DNA from: Centrapalus pauciflorus
Lineage: Eukaryota > Streptophyta > Magnoliopsida > Asterales > Asteraceae
Assembly: GCA_020465985.1 (NCBI GenBank)
Contig: JAANYP010002038.1
Coordinates: 868,001-932,000, forward strand
DNA: 64,000 nt
Reading direction: 5' to 3'
Shown here: positions 28,671 through 43,309 of the stretch, piece after piece
How the letters are laid out: every line of letters begins with the position of its first letter
Position numbering within the stretch: the stretch's first letter is position 1
The notes under the pieces: model-generated
Told to the model about the DNA's origin: nothing
The model's input: only the letters and a program-made list of their open reading frames with translations
The model's database searches: none
Program-made: the position numbers and the translations under genes

Positions 28671-29637
28671 AATATAGAAAAGAAACTTTAAGTTTAGTTA
28701 ATGAAAACTAGTCATTTTTCAATTTCAGTTATTAAGTTATAGTTAATGAAAACTAGTCATTATTCAATTTCAGTTATTAAGTTATAGTTTTTAGGGAAAA
28801 AAAACAAGGATTTCTATGAAAAGTAAAACTTGTTTTGATAATGAAGTTTTAGTTTTAAGAAAAATAAGATGAATGATTATAAAATAAGAAAAATAGAATA
28901 GGTGATAGAAAAGTAAGAGAAAGAAAAAGAGTATTATAAAGAAATATAGAGTAGGTAATAGAAAAGTAAGAAAGAGAATATGAAAAGTGGTAATTATAAA
29001 AATGAAATGAAAATTTATGAAATTGTTAAGTAAACTAGTTTTCATTTTTTTTCAAAAGTAAAATGGAAATTTTGAAAATTTTCAGAAATTAAACGCATAC
29101 TAAAGTGTTGTTTGTTTACATATTAAAATCATTAAGAACCTTTTAAAAAGATTAAAATATCTACCGATTTTACTATAAGGTAAGAAAATATCACATTGGA
29201 TAATTAAGGCGGGTTATATCAACCAATACAAAATAGATTTAAATGAGTAGAAGGTAAACTATAAATGCTCGCAAACAAAGCATATGATCCGTATCTCTCG
29301 TGCGTACACATAATCGAAGGAAAACGGTCATCGTGATGATCAGGTCGTAAGCTGGCATGGTTCAATGATTGAGGTATAACCTTCCCAACATCCATAAACA
29401 TCTATGCTTTTGTCGTCTGATCGACCCACCAAGTGTTTATATAATAACATTCTTTTTTATTCGCATCTCTCAGACCATTATACTTTTTTATTACAATATA
29501 AATTATTTCAGTTTGAAAAACCACTCGTCAAATATATTAACAAATTTTGACCGACAAATTTACTCAGTTAACAACACATTATTTATGATGATGACCAAAT
29601 TGGAACATATTTTAAAAGTAGGATACGTTATTATCTA
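28671..29637. other. AT-rich intergenic sequence
   Basis: Contains a direct duplication of about 55 bp (AGTTAATGAAAACTAGTCAT at about 28695 and 28741) and A-rich GAAAAGTAAGA runs. No gene is supported. Confidence 0.5.
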
Positions 29638-30046
29638 TCTATACTGTTAAAAAAGTAACTATACTCATTTCTAGTGAAGCCACGTGTCGTCACCATGAAT
29701 CGACACGTGGCATTTATAGATTTTAAAAATAAAATAAAGAAATTTGAAATCAAATCTATCCAAACCTAATATAATTCACTTTTAAATTCAAATCAAATCA
29801 AACAAAATCTAATACTCTACTAACTTATTAATTATAAGATAATATAATAAAAGTTTAAAAAAATATAAAAGAAAATAATTACTCTTTATATATATTTAGA
29901 ATTATACAAAATTAATAGGTCATAATAAATAACAAGATCATCTTATATACTTTTGTTTAAAAAATAATATTTATATCTTTATCTTTTTGTTTATTATATT
30001 TTATATGTATTAAAACTATCCACGTAATACGCAGGTAATAAACTAG
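29638..30046 (+). mobile_element. 409-bp Helitron-like element
   Basis: Starts TCTATACTGTTAAAAAAGTA, ends GGTAATAAACTAG, and lies between A (29637) and T (30047). A hairpin of the type CCACGT-AAT-ACGCAGG stands just before the 3' end. Near the 5' end, GCCACGTGTCG and CGACACGTGGC form an inverted pair (29680-29712). Same family as 7442-8204. Confidence 0.72.
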
Positions 30047-30771
30047 TATCTTCTTGTAGTTAAAACATGTCAGATGATGGTACACATAATGCAGTAGTAT
30101 ACAGTACACGACGTTCTATATTCGCAATTACACCCACCTTGTGGAAGTAATGGATGGTCGGCTTTGCTTTGCTTTTTCACAGCCTCCAAATTTTGAAATT
30201 TGTATGTTGTAATGGTTTTGAATCACTATATCCACAAACACCTCAAGTAAACAAAAGCAACTGTAAACATAAAAATGCAAACTACATCATCCAAAAGTCT
30301 TAACCAACATTACATGGTTTAGATGTACGAAAACCGAAAACGGGAGCGCCAACAAAAACAAGCCTCCCCTCTCAAATCGACTCCCAACAGTATGTATACC
30401 TCTCTATACATGGAAGTCGGCCATCGTACTTGGTTAGAGATGCTTAGATTACGACTACCCTAATTTCATTTCGGAACAAATACCAACTTCATCGCTCGCT
30501 CGCCACCACCACCACCACCACCTGCACATGCCTCCGTTTGTCATGCAATACACACACAAAGCATTCATAACCTAAACTTGACAACCATCCATGACACTAT
30601 TTGCAACCATAAACCATCCGAAATCTGGACCAGGGGAAGGGGAACATATAATCGACTGCCCCTAACTATGTTTTCCAGGCCGTAGCAGATATATAATTGT
30701 AACCAACGACCTCTGCAACAACCATATAACATATAAAGTGATGGTACAACACTTTTTTTATAACATCTCAG
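30047..30771. other. 3' untranslated region and flank of the PAT1 gene
   Basis: The region downstream of the PAT1 stop on the minus strand, expected to hold its 3' untranslated region. No competing gene; a CCACCA repeat lies at about 30500-30522. Confidence 0.45.
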
Positions 30772-33700
30772 TCATCCTCTTACCGACTCGGGAGTCACTT
30801 GACCACCGCTCCCTTTATGACCAGTTAATCCCGCAACCTGCATCGACCTTTGTGAGAAATTGAGTAGCATCTTCCTCTGGTTACTGTCCGTGTGTGGAAG
30901 GCTAGCACGCAGAAGTTCCACCGGCATTTCTCTGCTGATAGCTTTTGCTGCCTCTGAAACAACCACCTCTGTGTTTGGTGACATCTGTGCATACATAGCT
31001 TGAACTAAACTGTCGTACTTGCTTAAACAGTACTTGGTAAGAAGCCCAAAGAACGCATCAAATGAAGCTTGCCACAGCGTAGGGTTTTGCAATCTCGGGT
31101 TACTTGATACTTGAGCCTTACTTAACAAATGGGTAGCTCGATCTAAAACTGATTTGAGAATAATGGAAGCTCCATCACCAGCAGGGCTCCCCAGTGGACG
31201 AAGTGGTGGTTGTTCTGAGGAACAAACCACTGCGGCAAGACAAGCGCTCAGTGAATTGAGATCCATTGCATTGATACATGTTGAGACTGTTTTTGCTAGA
31301 GAAGTGACCGTCATAGAAGCTCCATTGTCCAAGGGAAGGCCCCCGAATAGAAACCTTAGATGACGGAATATGGTCATGCATACTATTCGTGCAAGCTCGC
31401 TGCTTGGCGAGAGAAGTTGAAGATATTTGGATATGAGTTTCCGACCCTTGGGAAGAGATACTAAACGCAAAAATACAATGTCATCCTTAGCAGTCAGCCC
31501 AACTGAGTTGTTGGAACTTTTCCCGAGTGGATCGACAAGCTGAAGCGATGTTGCCAAGCCTTCTAAGAGAATCTGCCTTCTCTGCCTCATCTGAGCCCCA
31601 CTATCTTGAGGCTGCATAAATTGCAGGAGACGATCAATGTCGTCTACATCGAGAAGAAGACAAAGGCCGTCCTCGATGGTAATTCTGGCTGCAAGCATTG
31701 GTTCTTTTTCTAAAGGCTTCTCAGATGCCTTCTGTTCAGAACTACTATCAACAGATCCAGCAGGAGGATCAACTTCAAGGAGAGGCTGAGGCCTACGGAT
31801 GAAGGAGAATGAAATCCTTCCATGAGGATCAACATTGACATGATGTTGCGATTCTGTACTATTACGCGAGGACCGGAAAGGAGAATCTTTAAGATGAGCA
31901 GGACAGAAACGAGTTTTGGACTTTGAATCAGAAGAATTCTTTGCAAGACGGGCTTGATGATAATAGTCATCTATATATGGGTCATTGCTATGAGTTGCTG
32001 CATGCTGCATCCTAAGAACGGACTCAATCTCTTCAGAAGTCATATATTTGGAGTTGAAATGCACCCGGAATTTATCACTCTTCTGGTTACTACTATCAGA
32101 GCCCTGACGGGATAGACGTCCACCATGCCTACTGCTCTTTTGTGTCGTTTTAGTTTTCTGCTCTCTCACATCACCGAATCCATACTTACTTAAATGTAGT
32201 GGACGGGAAGGCAGCGGACACAGCTGAAATGGTGCATAAGAATTAACAGAGTGTTGAAGCGGGGACATAAAATGTGGGGATAACGACCCATTATGAAGCA
32301 ACTTCTGCTGAAAAGTGTTGCTTAATAGGCCAGCATGATCGACATGTAGCATATGGTTGCTCCAGTTGTTTTGTGCTTGAGAATACCGAGAAAGACCAGG
32401 AGTTAGATGGGACCTATTTCCACTATAACGGGATCCGTTAAGGACGCTATTTAAATGCAGATTATTGTTATTCGACAAAGGTGACAGATTTGTCTCTGAA
32501 AAGGGTAAATGGGGACTAGCAATGGCAGAGGAGAGGTTCAGAAGATGTGAATGCTGACGTGGAGAGGAAATATTAGTTTGACCACCAGGAGGAAATGAAG
32601 GGAACACTGGGTCTGGTATCAAAACAGGTTCACTGAAGAACTGATGTTGCTCTTGAGGGTATGATGATGCTCTGTACAATGGCTTTGAATCTGAGTAGAG
32701 ATGAGGCTGTGACGACCATCTCCTGTTTCCCTGGTAGTTTTCAGTATCGGAGACATGCTGATCCAACCACTCCGGCAGTTCTCTTTCCTGTAACCATTCG
32801 GAGGCAGATGAACCTGCAAATAGTTCAATTAATCAACTGTAGAAATGGCAAGCTAATATGTGTGTTTAGAAAACTGGAAAAAAAAAATAATTCACTTATG
32901 TGGCTAGAAACCTTATACTAAAACTTTGTACACAGTTCACAACCTAGAACAATTTTGTGTACTCTTATTTAGCCAGCAAGTTGCATTGGATTCTTACACG
33001 AATCCTAGATACACCCTACAAGGCATATCAACTTGTGTAAATCCATAAAAACAGATCGGCAAGACATTACTCACATTACACTACACCTCTTTAGAGTTTT
33101 ACAACCAATCAAATTGGCTACTTCGAACTCCTGGAATCTTAAGAACTTTACAATCTTCATTTTCTCACTCGATTACACTTTGATTGCATGTCCTACACTG
33201 AAATACTACAAGCATCCACCACCTACGAGTCAGTTTCTGATTGCTATGTATTCCGTTTATATAGTCACCCAACAAGAATCACTTTTGTTAAATCTATTCT
33301 CGTTGTGAAAAGTTAGATCCCTTTCCTCATTTTAAAAACGTTCGAAAACGAGTGCCAATTTAACAATCAAAACTTGTTTGACTTACTTCTATGAAGTCAA
33401 AATTCATCAACTGTTTATTTTTCTGATTAATAGTTTTTGAACACTGATCTACTTATCTCCACAGAATCATGTCTGCTGGCTGGAAATCCCGGAATGCCTA
33501 AAGTTTTCCAGTTCATGCAATGTGAGAGCTTTTTGCATGAACCATATGGATTTGTTGCGCCGAAGGTGCTAGATACCATTAAAAAAAAGTAGCATCTAAC
33601 TTCTGAAGACAAGAAAATCGACCGAACTCTCCAAGTTTAAGAGCCACTAATCCATATGCTTAAAATATCTCGTTGGAGGGGTGATAAAGATAAGTTTGGG

Positions 33701-36700
33701 ATTGAACTGTGGTTTAGCTAGTACATTCGATGATTTGCAAAGTGTCAAATGAAGTTGTCTACCAAATGTCCCCTTTAGAGATTGGACTAGAATATCTGGA
33801 ACACACGCACATTAAAAGAACTAGGGTGGGAGTGCATGTGGGTGATAGTATGAGAAACCTTGAAAATGTTATTTTTCATTTTTTGTGAAAAGATGAAGTT
33901 TCAAGTAAGAATCATGCAAGTTTTTATTCAACCTTAAGTTGAGGTGATTAAATGTACTTACATAACCCTAGTGCTTCTAAAACACCTACCTATCAATGAT
34001 ATTAGAACAACAGATTTGGTTACATATGTACTCACTTTCCCTTGAAATAGATCCCGATCCCGATCCTCGATCACCGATAACTCCAGGATGCCTAGGTCCG
34101 GAAACTGATCTGTTCAACTGCAAAACAAGAGCATATTCCATACCACATTTACTTGTTTTCGACACAATTAATGCAAATAAGAAACAGATGATTGACATGA
34201 AAGCATTAAAAGTTTGAAAGCTATGATTATGAAGAGAATTGCGTCTAATAAGAACTTTTAGCATCCCATTTTTGCACTTGTAACATCTTTCTAAGACTCC
34301 AAAATATATTTCTCCCCATTTTTGACATTGTCCTCTAAGGGACTACAAACCTCCTCATGTTTATAACGTAACGAATACATCGTCAGTGGTGCATACGTAT
34401 CTATAATGTACATAGAAAATTACTATAGCAGATATCAGCCAAGAGCTTACGTGCCAAAATAGGCGGCTGCCTAAGCACAAAAGGTGACATGCCATCTGAT
34501 CAACAACACACAGTCTTCTCTTCTGTATAGTATAATTCAAAATTATTGTTGAAAATACTTTTAAAGTATGCCATGTAGTGTAAATTACATCTTCAATGAC
34601 ACGTTACATGGTATATTTTTCATAACCAATTAGTCATGTGACTGAAACGTGCTATGAGTACTAATCTAGCTGATAAACAATTTGCTGGTTTGCACAGAAG
34701 GATGAGGAATTGAGGAGCAGTGAACAAAAATAGTTATAAAAATTAGAGCAAAATTATTGCGAAACTACTAAAAGCGTATTTATTTAAATATCCATAGAAA
34801 TCAAGACTCAAGATTCTTGTATCTAAACAGAGCAAAGAAGATAAAATAACTCAGCACAAGTTTATTCAAGTTTGAACGATAAACAAATAGCTCCCTAAGT
34901 GTTTGACAAAGCAAATGTCTTACATCATGTCAACAAGGAACTCATGTTGCTTCTCCCTACCAACAGCACAACAAAGCCCAACACTGTAACTACAAACCGA
35001 ATATCACTGATACCCTAATTTTCATGCATCTTTTATCAACACATTTGATAGGGAACATAGAAAATAACGTCAGATTCATGAATATCAGTAGACACCCTTA
35101 TTACTTGAAGATAGTGCAGAACATTAGAACTTATAACATCAAAGAAATTACTTCATGTCCATAAACTTTTTGTGCATGCCCAATCAAGTAAAAATTTTGT
35201 TGGTCTGCGTAATTTTCATTTATCTATATGGTTTTATTTGATAACCTGCCAGTAATACTGATCTGCAATTGCTAGTGATTCCAATTTGATAGGTAGGATT
35301 CAGTAGTATAGGGACAGAGGCACTTTGTAATTGGTAATGAAACACCGACAACCATTCAGCCTTAGCAACACATGTTTTAATTGCAATGGAAGAATTATAT
35401 TGGTTTACATATAACAGTGTCTGAACTTTTTCTTCAGCTTCTGATGTGAAGGTATACTAAGAGTTCCATCAACTGGAAGCAATTTTAAAAAAATCATGTG
35501 AGTGAGATCACTTTTGAGGGCGTTTTCTTTTCTTACAAATGAGGGGGCAGCATTCTTGAATAAATAGATGCAAAATGTAATATGCTCTTGGTTTTAAAAG
35601 GCGCGAGGCACACCGCACGCCGTTGCGAAAATGGTCCTGGAGCCCAAGGCTCGAGGCGCAAGGTGAGGCGCACGCATCACGTACAGAAGGCGCACTTGTT
35701 TGGGTATCATACACTACTTTAAAAACTGAAAATCTATATTTCAGAAATAAAGAATTCCAAAACAAATAAAATAGACACGATCTTTATTACAAAATATGAA
35801 TTGCGTAAAAATTTAATCCAGGAGGCGCTTATATTCTTTTTTTTTAGGCCAGATTTACTGAAACGACAATGAAGCACTTGCAACAGCCTATGTTGCGCAC
35901 GGCCTCGAGCCACACAGCCTCCCGCCTAACCGAGCCCAAGGCGCGCTTTTTAAAACACAGAATATGCTAATGTGTATTATCGTTTATGCATCATTAACTT
36001 TATACCACATCGTACTTCATATTCCGTTGCAAACAAACCATTGTTTTTATGAAAAAGAAAAACATACTCTATGTAAGAACAACAGATTCTAAGGTCAGTT
36101 ATGGAAACTAAAATGCAAAATAGCCGATAACCGCCATACTTGGCCCTTTTTTCCAAACACTGGAGTTCTTTGTTTAATCCCTTCTGCATTTTCACAAGAA
36201 CAATGGTTTGCTTGCTACAGGAAGTGAAGTATGATGGTTGGAGATATTAATCACTTTGCTCAGATTAATAACCAAAACTTATGCTGGACACATTTCTGGT
36301 TATACACTATGCACATCTATCTATGATTCTATTCTATTAAAAAAGTATATAGTTATATACATGCCACTTGGCACCTAACTAGAATGCCAATTGGCATAAC
36401 CTGGATACGACACGTGTATAATCTACAATATCTATATTAAAATATAATTGCATCAGTTAAATTAATTTTAAAAAAAACATCCCCCTATTATCTTGGATTT
36501 CTATTTTAAATTTGAGTCTATAACCCATGTCTTTCCTTAGCTTCTTATCCAAACTTCTTAGCTTCTATAACTTTTTTCCTTTTTTTGTTATTATTTATTT
36601 TTTAATTATGTATATTACCTTTAGTTACCTACTTTATATATTTTCAATAATCTCTTTAGCAGTTTAATATTGCTATTTTATTTGTAGTTTCTATAATAAC

Positions 36701-39306
36701 TTTTCAAATTTATATAAAGTTTTAAAAAACAAGTTATTTAACGATTCCGTGTAGTACACAGGTAATATACTAGTGTATTAGTATTTCAATTTCTCATAGA
36801 CATGATGTGACTTCCTATTCCTAACTAGATGCTGCTCCTGTTTAAAAAGTAATTCAGCAACTACAGCTTTTGTAGCATTTCTTTTCCTACTTCCTTTTAA
36901 GCCTGCATCAGTATGGATACATATCACTGTAGAAAACCATACTACAATAAACATTTGTAGTGCGTAGAAAACCTACTCTAGGGACCACAACATCCAGTTT
37001 ACGTGGATCAGTGGATGGGGTTGGTAACAAATTTTAAGGCTCAGAACAAAACCTAAAAATCAATTGCAAGAAAACTTGTGGTTGAAGGAAACTTACCTTT
37101 GAAAATATAGTTGACAGATCATCCAGATCTGATAGGGACCCAACCCCTGGTTCCTGTTGAAAGAAAGTAAACATAAACCAGAATAAGCAAAAGCAAATTT
37201 AAGATGTATCATCTGTTCCAAAAGTTATGTTTAGAATTCCATTCAATTCAGAAGGAACTCCATAATGAGGTTAAATCATTTTATACATGTATTTGTTCCA
37301 TTATATGTCATCCATAACTTGTAATATTTTGTAGTGTGTAGAAGAAAATTCCCATATATTTACACGTTACAAGCCCCTAAAAAATTGGAAAATATATATT
37401 TATAAGAAAAAGAAGAATATAAAAGAAAATCAACCTCATACCACGAAAATACTTCAAGTAACTGAGTTGATGTCTTACAAAATATTACAAACAAAAAAAT
37501 GCCCATTTACATAGAACTCAAGCCCCCCAATTAGTGACAGATGAACAGGAGTACAGGACAGAAATTATGGTTGTACAACCACGAATTCATGAACAATGTG
37601 TGCAAGATGAGATAAATTCTCCTAAAGCATCCAATGTATGTCAAAACCAAGGATTCTTGTGTTCATTGAAGCTACCAAAATATTTTTTACTTTGTTTTAT
37701 TTAGTTTACAGGCAGGAACAACTTATGGTCCAAGTTATCATGTTTAGTGCCCTCGTGTTTATTATCTTATAATGTCTACACTTGTATATTTCATAAACAG
37801 TTGTCCATTACAAATAAATTTGCCTATCTCGTACATGTGGCTAGCTCATGTAGAAGGCATCTCTGAATTCCATTCCTAAACCCTTCTCTTGTTCACCCTT
37901 CATCATAATGCAAAGAATGAAATTTCATTAAGTAACACGTAAACAATCCACATTGACGGTAGGCTAAAGTTCTCCTTTATATCCTTGTATCTAGTCCCAT
38001 CTGTCCTAGTTTGGCCACAAACAAATTTCAGCTATGCTCATCGTGAAAATAACATTGAAGCCCGAGCAAACAACAAATACATAAAAGAGAGATCTTGCGA
38101 ACATCCAAAATCGCAATTCCCCTCAAACCATTATACAGCTTGGGAAGACTGCAGAAAGTCTTTACTTTGTCCAATGTCAGATTTTAATGACATAAATCAA
38201 ATAAGATAGCACATGTTGTAAGACAAGAATGACATATTTTATGCTAAACAATTGTGTGAACAGTAACACTTATGCCAAGTTGTTGACAATGTTTACGCAT
38301 GTGTCTAATAGGCTATTGTGCATTTGAACCACAGAAGTTCCCTATATATGCATAAATATACACTAGATATGTGAAACAAATACCATATAGTTGCTAAATC
38401 AAGGGAATATGGTTCAGAAAGTTTTTAACCAAGACACAATTATGAAAACTCACATGTAGACCTGACAAACATACCTCTTCTCTATCAAACAAACGGTATT
38501 CATCATCACCAAGTCCATTTAAAGGACTGTCATCCACTTGTTCAGCTTCCAAACACCCAAAATTAGCCTTGTCTGAAGTATCTTGACCAAAAAAGGCATA
38601 CTGTGATGCATCAAAGAGTTTTCCATCTGCATTACAATTTAAAATGGATCAGGTACAGAAAAGAAAACCCTGGAGTAACAGCTTGAATTGCATATACAGA
38701 AACAGTTGCAGGAAACACGTATTCCCCACGAAATCAAAAAGCATAATCATCCTCATGCACATTTAAACCACTGAAAAACTATCTTAAGCATCCCCACACA
38801 TCTACTGGCTACTGTGAAAGTGAAACACACCCTCAACATCATGATTAGAATCCATTTCCACTTTCTAAATTTATATCTGACATGATGTATCTAGTTTCTA
38901 GGCTCCACTAACTTTCTATCCTAATTCCTTTTTACACACACCAAAAATTTCATTCCAACGACAAGAATTATCACAAATCCTTAAGTTGAAGCCCAATCCA
39001 TTTGACATTCAAAAATCAAACTGAAGATACTTCGAGATCTCATGTCATAACACGCGAATTCATAGAAACAATTCGGTCCAAATACAACTTTATCCAGACG
39101 AATATCATTCAAACTAAGCACAATCTAATAGCAAGAAGCAAACCGAATGAACAATCAACAACAGTGAAACAGATTAAACAAAAAAAAAAAAAACTAGAAA
39201 AGTAGAAGAATTATTGTACATCTAAAAATGAATAGATTAGTTAACCTGGCAAGGTCAAGGAAGGCAGAATGATGTTGTTTAAGTCTGTGCTAGCAGATCT
39301 CTCCAT
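30772..39306 (-). CDS. PAT1: PAT1-family mRNA decapping activator (topoisomerase II-associated protein PAT1)
   Basis: PAT1 bridges deadenylated mRNA, the LSm1-7 ring and the decapping enzyme in cytoplasmic P-bodies. Minus-strand exons in order: 39306-39246, 38626-38475, 37153-37097, 34117-34036 and 32813-30772; phases match; 797 aa, the normal size for plant PAT1. N-terminus: MERS start and FDASQYAFFGQD (about 25-36), the plant version of the conserved Pat1 N-terminal motif, then an acidic stretch. SLSDLDDLSTIFSK ends exon 3. ASEWLQERELPEWLDQH opens exon 5, followed by a Ser/Asn/Pro-rich region and the IEDGLCLLLDVDDIDRLL segment that begins the C-terminal helical Pat1 domain. The last exon holds about 85% of the protein. 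The four introns total about 6 kb; intron 3 (34118-37096) holds two transposable elements. The symbol refers to the family; Arabidopsis has three paralogues and I cannot say which one this equals. Confidence 0.94.
35587..35960. mobile_element. 374-bp hAT-like element in PAT1 intron 3 (8-bp TSD AATATGCT)
   Basis: The left end CTTGGTTTTAAAAGGCGCG and the reverse-complemented right end CTGTGTTTTAAAAAGCGCG match. A perfect AATATGCT duplication lies at 35579-35586 and 35961-35968. The body is strikingly GC-rich for the region (AGGCGCACGC, CCTCGAGCCACACAGCC). Confidence 0.9.
36328..36773 (+). mobile_element. 446-bp Helitron-like element in PAT1 intron 3
   Basis: Starts near TCTATTCTATTAAAAAAGTA and ends GGTAATATACTAG, followed by T; the hairpin-like CCGTGTAGTACACAGG stands before the end. 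GCCACTTGGCA / GCCAATTGGCA repeats lie at the 5' side. The base before the start is T rather than A, so the left boundary may be off by a few bases. Confidence 0.62.
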
Positions 39307-41279
39307 GGTATCCGAATTGGAGAGGGGGAAATTAGGGTTTTGAGAGAAGAAATTGGGGAATGGATGGAAGGAATCCCAGCGGCAGCATGTATGAGATTGG
39401 GATTGAGATTGAGATTGATTGCAATAACTAATAATGCGATGGCGTCTGGAGTTGACGTTCTTCTACTACGCAAACGCAAACGCAAAGCTAAAAAGGAAGT
39501 AGCATTACACTTTCCGTGGCTACTTCTAAAAATACAATCCGGGATGGATGGATCTAATAACATGACTAGTTTGTTTTCGGTATGTTTACTAAATAATTAT
39601 ATTTTTAAAATTTTATAAAATTAAGATATTATTATAAAAATAATAAATGTTGATATTAAACTGACATAAAAAAATATATAAAATATGAAATTAAATAAAT
39701 AGTCAAGATAAAAACATGTTTTAATTGGGTTAAATAACATATTAAAGAAATCATTGAATTCAATAAAATCATTATAGGTAAAATGAAATTATTAAGTCAT
39801 TTAATTAGATTAACTTTCATTAATAGGAGTTAATTAAATTGTAATTAATTTTTGTTTTTAAATTTTATAAACTAAAAGAGTAAATTGGAATAATTAAATT
39901 TGGAAATTTAAATGGGAAAACAAAAAAATGGTTAGATGAGATTATGACATGTGACATTATATGTTCTCGTTTATTGTATATATTTTTTTAATAATAAATT
40001 ATTTTATTTTTTCCTAGTGAAATTGGATGTGACGTGTGTCATTTGGTATTTTTCCCTTATACATGTATGTATAAAGATGTAGATTATTTGAATTAGTTTT
40101 TTTTTCGGGTCATTTACATCACTATCTCTCTAGAAATTAATTATTCGAATGATAATATTAATATTATATTTTCTTTGTTATGAATTACAATATATTGCTT
40201 TCAGTCAATATTCGTTTATCTATCATCAATAATATAACATATCTTATTAATATTTATCAGAATGCAAGTAAAAGTATTCTATGTTATTAATCATATTTAG
40301 AGGCGTACCCAAACCTCCAATTACAAACCATCAGTTTGGATTTGTACATTTCAAAATCAGCTTTTCGATTTGGATTTGTATACTTTACACATACAATATC
40401 AAATACAAATATACATTTTAGGAGACTTTTAAACGAAAACACTAACTTTTATAAGCATTCGGAGAACCAATTCTAAAAATACATCTTTATCCAATTTTTT
40501 TATTTTTAATTAATTTGAACTTTTATTGTTATTAAAAAAATCATTTCTTTGTTGATACATAAAACACAAGATATTATTTGTGCATAACCTTCATCTTTAT
40601 ACACAAACATTTGTACATAAAGACGAAAGTTTATACACAAATAAAAGCTCATGTTTTATCCATTTCGATCTCATCATCGTACTATAATCCCATTAAGTAT
40701 ACATAAATAAACATGTAAACGGCCCTTCTTATCAAACAAACTTTTCTATTTAATCGAATGGTTGTAAGATCATGACATTTGAGAAAAAAAAAAGGACTTG
40801 ATGAAAACAATTTCGTGTATAATTAAAAGTAGTTGGGAAGTGTTATTAGACTTAACCAAAATTGATATCACACCATCAACGACTTGTAACATGTCCTCAT
40901 GCATATATCTTAACAATTTGATAAAAAATAATATAATATTAATATATAACTGAATACATAAAACAATGATAAAATGGTTGATGATGACTTAATTACTCTA
41001 ATTATTATCATAAATCAAATCAATAATATTGTCTAAATACCAGATAGATATGTTTGGTCCCACTTATAACTTTTTATAGATGTTTATATATATGTTTTTA
41101 TGTAAAAAGTAGTAGATTGACTAGATTGTTTAAATCAATATAAAATATTATTCGTAAGTTATTAGTAGGTATGATCTAGATACTAACTACTTTTATTTTT
41201 ATAATTTCATATATAATTCTTCTTAAATATTAAAATTCGATTTTAATTGATTTAGAACTTTTTTGTTACATTTCAAATC
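39307..41279. other. PAT1 leader/promoter side and AT-rich DNA
   Basis: Positions 39307-39560 are less AT-rich and probably include the PAT1 leader; a GATTGAGATT direct repeat lies at about 39398-39420. From 39600 on the sequence is very AT-rich with no gene or repeat that I can delimit. Confidence 0.45.
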
Positions 41280-41590
41280 TTAAGTGATTTTAGACTTAAA
41301 ATCTTAAGGCCTTTGAAATTAAGTCTGAATAAGAGGTGAACTCCACCTAAAATCTAAAATTAATGTCAGGATGTCTTTTTTTTAAATCAATATTTTATTT
41401 GATAAAAATATAAAATTTAGTTTAATTAACTAAATATAATTATATTAATATGTTAGTTATGTAAATTAATTAAATATAATGCATAGATAATTAAGCCTTA
41501 AAATATAATTAATAGTCTTAAATTTTTAAAATTCAGACTTACCTCTTAAAATTTCAGACGTCAGACTTTAAGGCCAACTCTGAAAGTTTA
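41280..41590. mobile_element. Possible MITE with AAGTCTGAATAAGAGG-type arms
   Basis: The left side has TTAAGGCCTTTGAAATTAAG then TCTGAATAAGAGGTGAA. The reverse complement of the right side has GGCCTTAAAGTCTGACGTCT then GAAATTTTAAGAGGTAAGTC. The arms are clearly related, but ends and duplication are not found. Confidence 0.42.
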
Positions 41591-43309
41591 CATGTAATTT
41601 CATAGTGGTGACAATTCTGACTCATTCAAACAAATAAGTTGAACGGGTTGACGACCAAAAAAAATACATGATATTGAAATTTTTTCCAAACATCAATTTG
41701 TTTAATGCCACGTTTTCTAGATTTTTTTTTGGAATTATATTCAAACATAGTTTTTTACTATGAGTTATTATTTTTTTTTTTTTACCATTCCACCCATTTG
41801 ATTCATTAGGTCAAAATTACCTCATTTATTTATTACTTTAGATAATTAACTTTTTAAAAAACGAACTGTATCTAAATAAATAGGATCATAATTCATGTTC
41901 TAATTATATGTTACAAAGTCCAAATATTCGTAACTTTGATTGTGTTTCACCATATTCTCTAATTATGAAGTACCTAATGTGGTTTAGTTTGGTTTTATTT
42001 AAAATTTTAAGAACCCATATTCACTTTAGGTTCGATACAAAGGTGGAGTTAACCAACCATCTCTTGTATATCCCGTAAAGGTGTATACGTAGTTATACAA
42101 TATTACAAGTTAAAATAAAAAAAATTCTTTTTCTTTTAATAGATAAATCAAAAAATCTTGACGTTTTTCATGGCTGAAGTAAGAGTTTAGATCATGTATA
42201 TTGATTTAGAAAATTTATTTGATTGTAAAGATTCAGAACGGACATTATAAGCATAAATCATAAAATATTTTATTCTGTGTAAATATTATCGGTAAACCAA
42301 ATTGAATATCAACTATTATTTAAATTAACCAGCATGATATTAAACCATAAATTTGTATTAGGGTTAGGTGTTGGTTTCTAGCTAAACCCTATTTGCGTTT
42401 TGAAGTAAGTTTCACAATCTTCTTAAAATTTCAAGATTAATTAAATAGTAAACATCTTTGTTAGTGAGTTTTGGGATTTTTTTTGTTAATATAGAAAAAA
42501 CTCTATGAAATTTTTAAATAAAATAAAAATTGTTCAATGACTTTAACATTCGAAAAAAAAAATTAAAGACTTAATCAATAAATTTATTAAAATTTATGTA
42601 TTTCTTTAATATTAATTTTTATTTGAATAGACAGTTATATTATAATCAAGGATAAAACAATTATATATTTTCCTTTAACAGAAAAGGTCAAAGATTAGGA
42701 ACTCAATACTTGACGTTTAAGAACTAAATCGTAGTTTTCAGACCATTCTTTGGGCTAAACACGGTCAAAATGTCAACGGTATTCGGTCAAAGTCAAATAC
42801 AGAATATAAATTTCAACAGCCCCCTTGGTTCAGGTCATTCGGCACAAACAACATTTTCAACTATGTTGTCTTAGGTTGGAACCGTGAAACCAACAGACAC
42901 ATCAAACCTGGACAAAATCACTACCAAACGGTTCGATTCGGTTCGATCGTTGGTTCCATTTCTCAAACATCGAGTATTCTTCTCGAAACACCCGAAAAAT
43001 CATACCCGAAAGGCGAAACTTATGCTTTCGTGTCCGTTTTCCAATCTAATAATGCAACAAATGTATAAGAATTCTGATTATTGTGAATACAACACAAACG
43101 AATGTACGAAGTTTTATATGTCGATGGATATATCCGAAAACAATTATATCGTTGATCGAGTGTTAACGTATATGCCCGGCCGTTCTCGACTTCTAGACCG
43201 GAAAAATGAAAAATAAATAAATAAAAAAACCACCCTTTGCTGTTCTGTTTACACATCCCCTCCCCTTGTCACACAATGTTTATAGCCTTTCCAATGAATG
43301 TTTTTTAAC
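41591..43309. other. Intergenic, no gene supported
   Basis: AT-rich up to about 42700. Positions 42760-43260 are more balanced in composition and lie directly downstream of the protease gene, so they may hold its 3' untranslated region; the 110-codon plus-strand frame at 42884-43216 has no recognisable domain. Confidence 0.4.

Noticed and set aside
42884..43216. 110-codon plus-strand frame downstream of the protease gene
   Set aside because: No recognisable domain, low-quality composition and no splice context; more likely the antisense of the protease 3' region.
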